This document shows positions 63,695-64,000 of a stretch of 64,000 bases of DNA, one piece after another. The notes beneath the pieces are model-generated. The model was not told the origin of the DNA, made no database searches, and was given only the letters and a program-made list of their open reading frames with translations. Both the position numbers and the translations under genes were made by a program. The DNA lies in NCBI RefSeq assembly GCF_900230225.1, contig NZ_OCNH01000001.1, forward strand, positions 1,302,001 through 1,366,000, in the 5' to 3' direction. The DNA comes from Spirosoma fluviale (lineage in GTDB: Bacteria > Bacteroidota > Bacteroidia > Cytophagales > Spirosomataceae). Every line of letters starts with the position of its first letter. The stretch's first letter is position 1.

Positions 63695-64000
63695 TCAACC
63701 CACAAAATTTACCTTCACATGCGATCCGTCGCAATAAGGTTTGTTGCTGCTGGCACCACAGCGGCAAAACGCGGTAACTTTGTTCTTCTTCGTTTCCTGT
63801 CCGTCGGCACTCTTTACAGTCAAATTGCCATATACCAGTAAGGGGCCATTGGGTAGTGGCTCCACAATGCTCTCAGCCTGTATATTTTCGGGTTGCAGGT
63901 TTTGTTCATTTCGGTAATAGCTCAACGCTCTCGAAGGACAACGGTCAACCTGTTCCACAATGCGTTCGGTGCTGGCACCGTCCATCTTTACCCATGGACG
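63695..64000 (-). CDS. Divergent 4Fe-4S plus CDGSH iron-sulfur protein (5' end beyond window)
   Basis: The minus-strand frame runs off the right edge. At 63986-64000 it reads RPWVK just before an internal ATG (63985), the RPW that typically precedes a mono-cluster ferredoxin Cys set, followed by VDRCPSRALSYYR. The last part carries CRCGASSNKPYCDGSHVKVNF, an exact CDGSH motif (C-x-C-x2-S-x3-P-x-C-D-G-S-H). CDGSH centres hold a redox-active 2Fe-2S cluster. The annotated ATG is not the true start; the gene continues outside the window. Confidence 0.9.
   Translation of the reverse strand, partial: RPWVKMDGASTERIVEQVDRCPSRALSYYRNEQNLQPENIQAESIVEPLPNGPLLVYGNLTVKSADGQETKKNKVTAFCRCGASSNKPYCDGSHVKVNFVG

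Overview
The window looks like a chromosomal segment of a Bacteroidota bacterium of the Cytophagales, most like Spirosoma and its relatives (inference from gene content, no search run). Supporting signs are two large secreted proteins with type IX secretion C-terminal domains (one type A-like, one gliding-motility type B), DUF4403 and DUF2027/Smr proteins, a bS16 with a long Ala/Glu tail, and many -7 boxes of the Bacteroidota form TAnnTTTG just upstream of genes. Most of the DNA is moderately GC-rich; one AT-rich patch (about 15.5-17.0 kb) stands out.

Layout. 0-9 kb: tail of a WbqC-family gene, clpC, a GMC oxidoreductase, a secreted GDPD/PI-PLC-like phosphodiesterase, fabG and a VWA-domain membrane protein. 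9-12.3 kb: a secreted beta-helix protein with three tandem 122-residue C-terminal modules. 12.4-18.2 kb: an accessory patch with an overlapping small-gene pair, a PLD-nuclease/J-domain fusion, a RelE/ParE toxin-antitoxin pair, a frameshifted nucleotidyltransferase remnant, AT-rich orphan genes, a WG-repeat protein and a zeta-toxin-like pair lying directly behind a PIF1-like helicase (18.2-20.7 kb). 20.8-28.4 kb: a half-size EamA protein, a LytTR protein with a secretion signal, then phospholipase C, ethanolamine permease and EutBC on one strand, which read as a route from ethanolamine phospholipid to acetaldehyde and ammonia. 28.6-34.5 kb: a Smr protein, a DUF4403 lipoprotein, RNase P RNA (rnpB) and rpsP-rimM-trmD. 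34.5-43.9 kb: an AsmA-like/GT51 glycosyltransferase fusion, GNAT, RluA-type pseudouridine synthase, a PLP enzyme, an acyl-CoA dehydrogenase with a phosphotransferase, a Sua5-type tRNA-modification enzyme and a SlyD-like FKBP. 44-50.4 kb: a 41-residue membrane peptide gene, a gliding-type adhesin, a fasciclin protein, two convergent L,D-transpeptidase-like genes and EcsC. 50.5-64 kb: YgiQ radical SAM protein, membrane protein, serine hydrolase, YegD-like Hsp70, outer-membrane beta-barrel, DMT transporter, a formylglycine-generating-enzyme-like lipoprotein with both active-site cysteines, an ABC-F protein, a flavin disulfide oxidoreductase, a TetR regulator and a CDGSH iron-sulfur protein cut by the right edge.

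The most unusual thread is a set of at least four kinds of short palindromic elements scattered through the window. Several lie inside functional sequence: one forms an arm of RNase P RNA, one encodes about 20 residues inside a PLP enzyme, one supplies the hydrophobic core of a lipoprotein signal peptide, and one encodes the C-terminus of the EcsC protein. This looks like domestication of small palindromic repeats into RNA and protein. Other leads are the LytTR/secretion-signal fusion, the PLD-coiled coil-J-domain protein, and the phospholipase-to-ethanolamine-lyase cluster without microcompartment genes.
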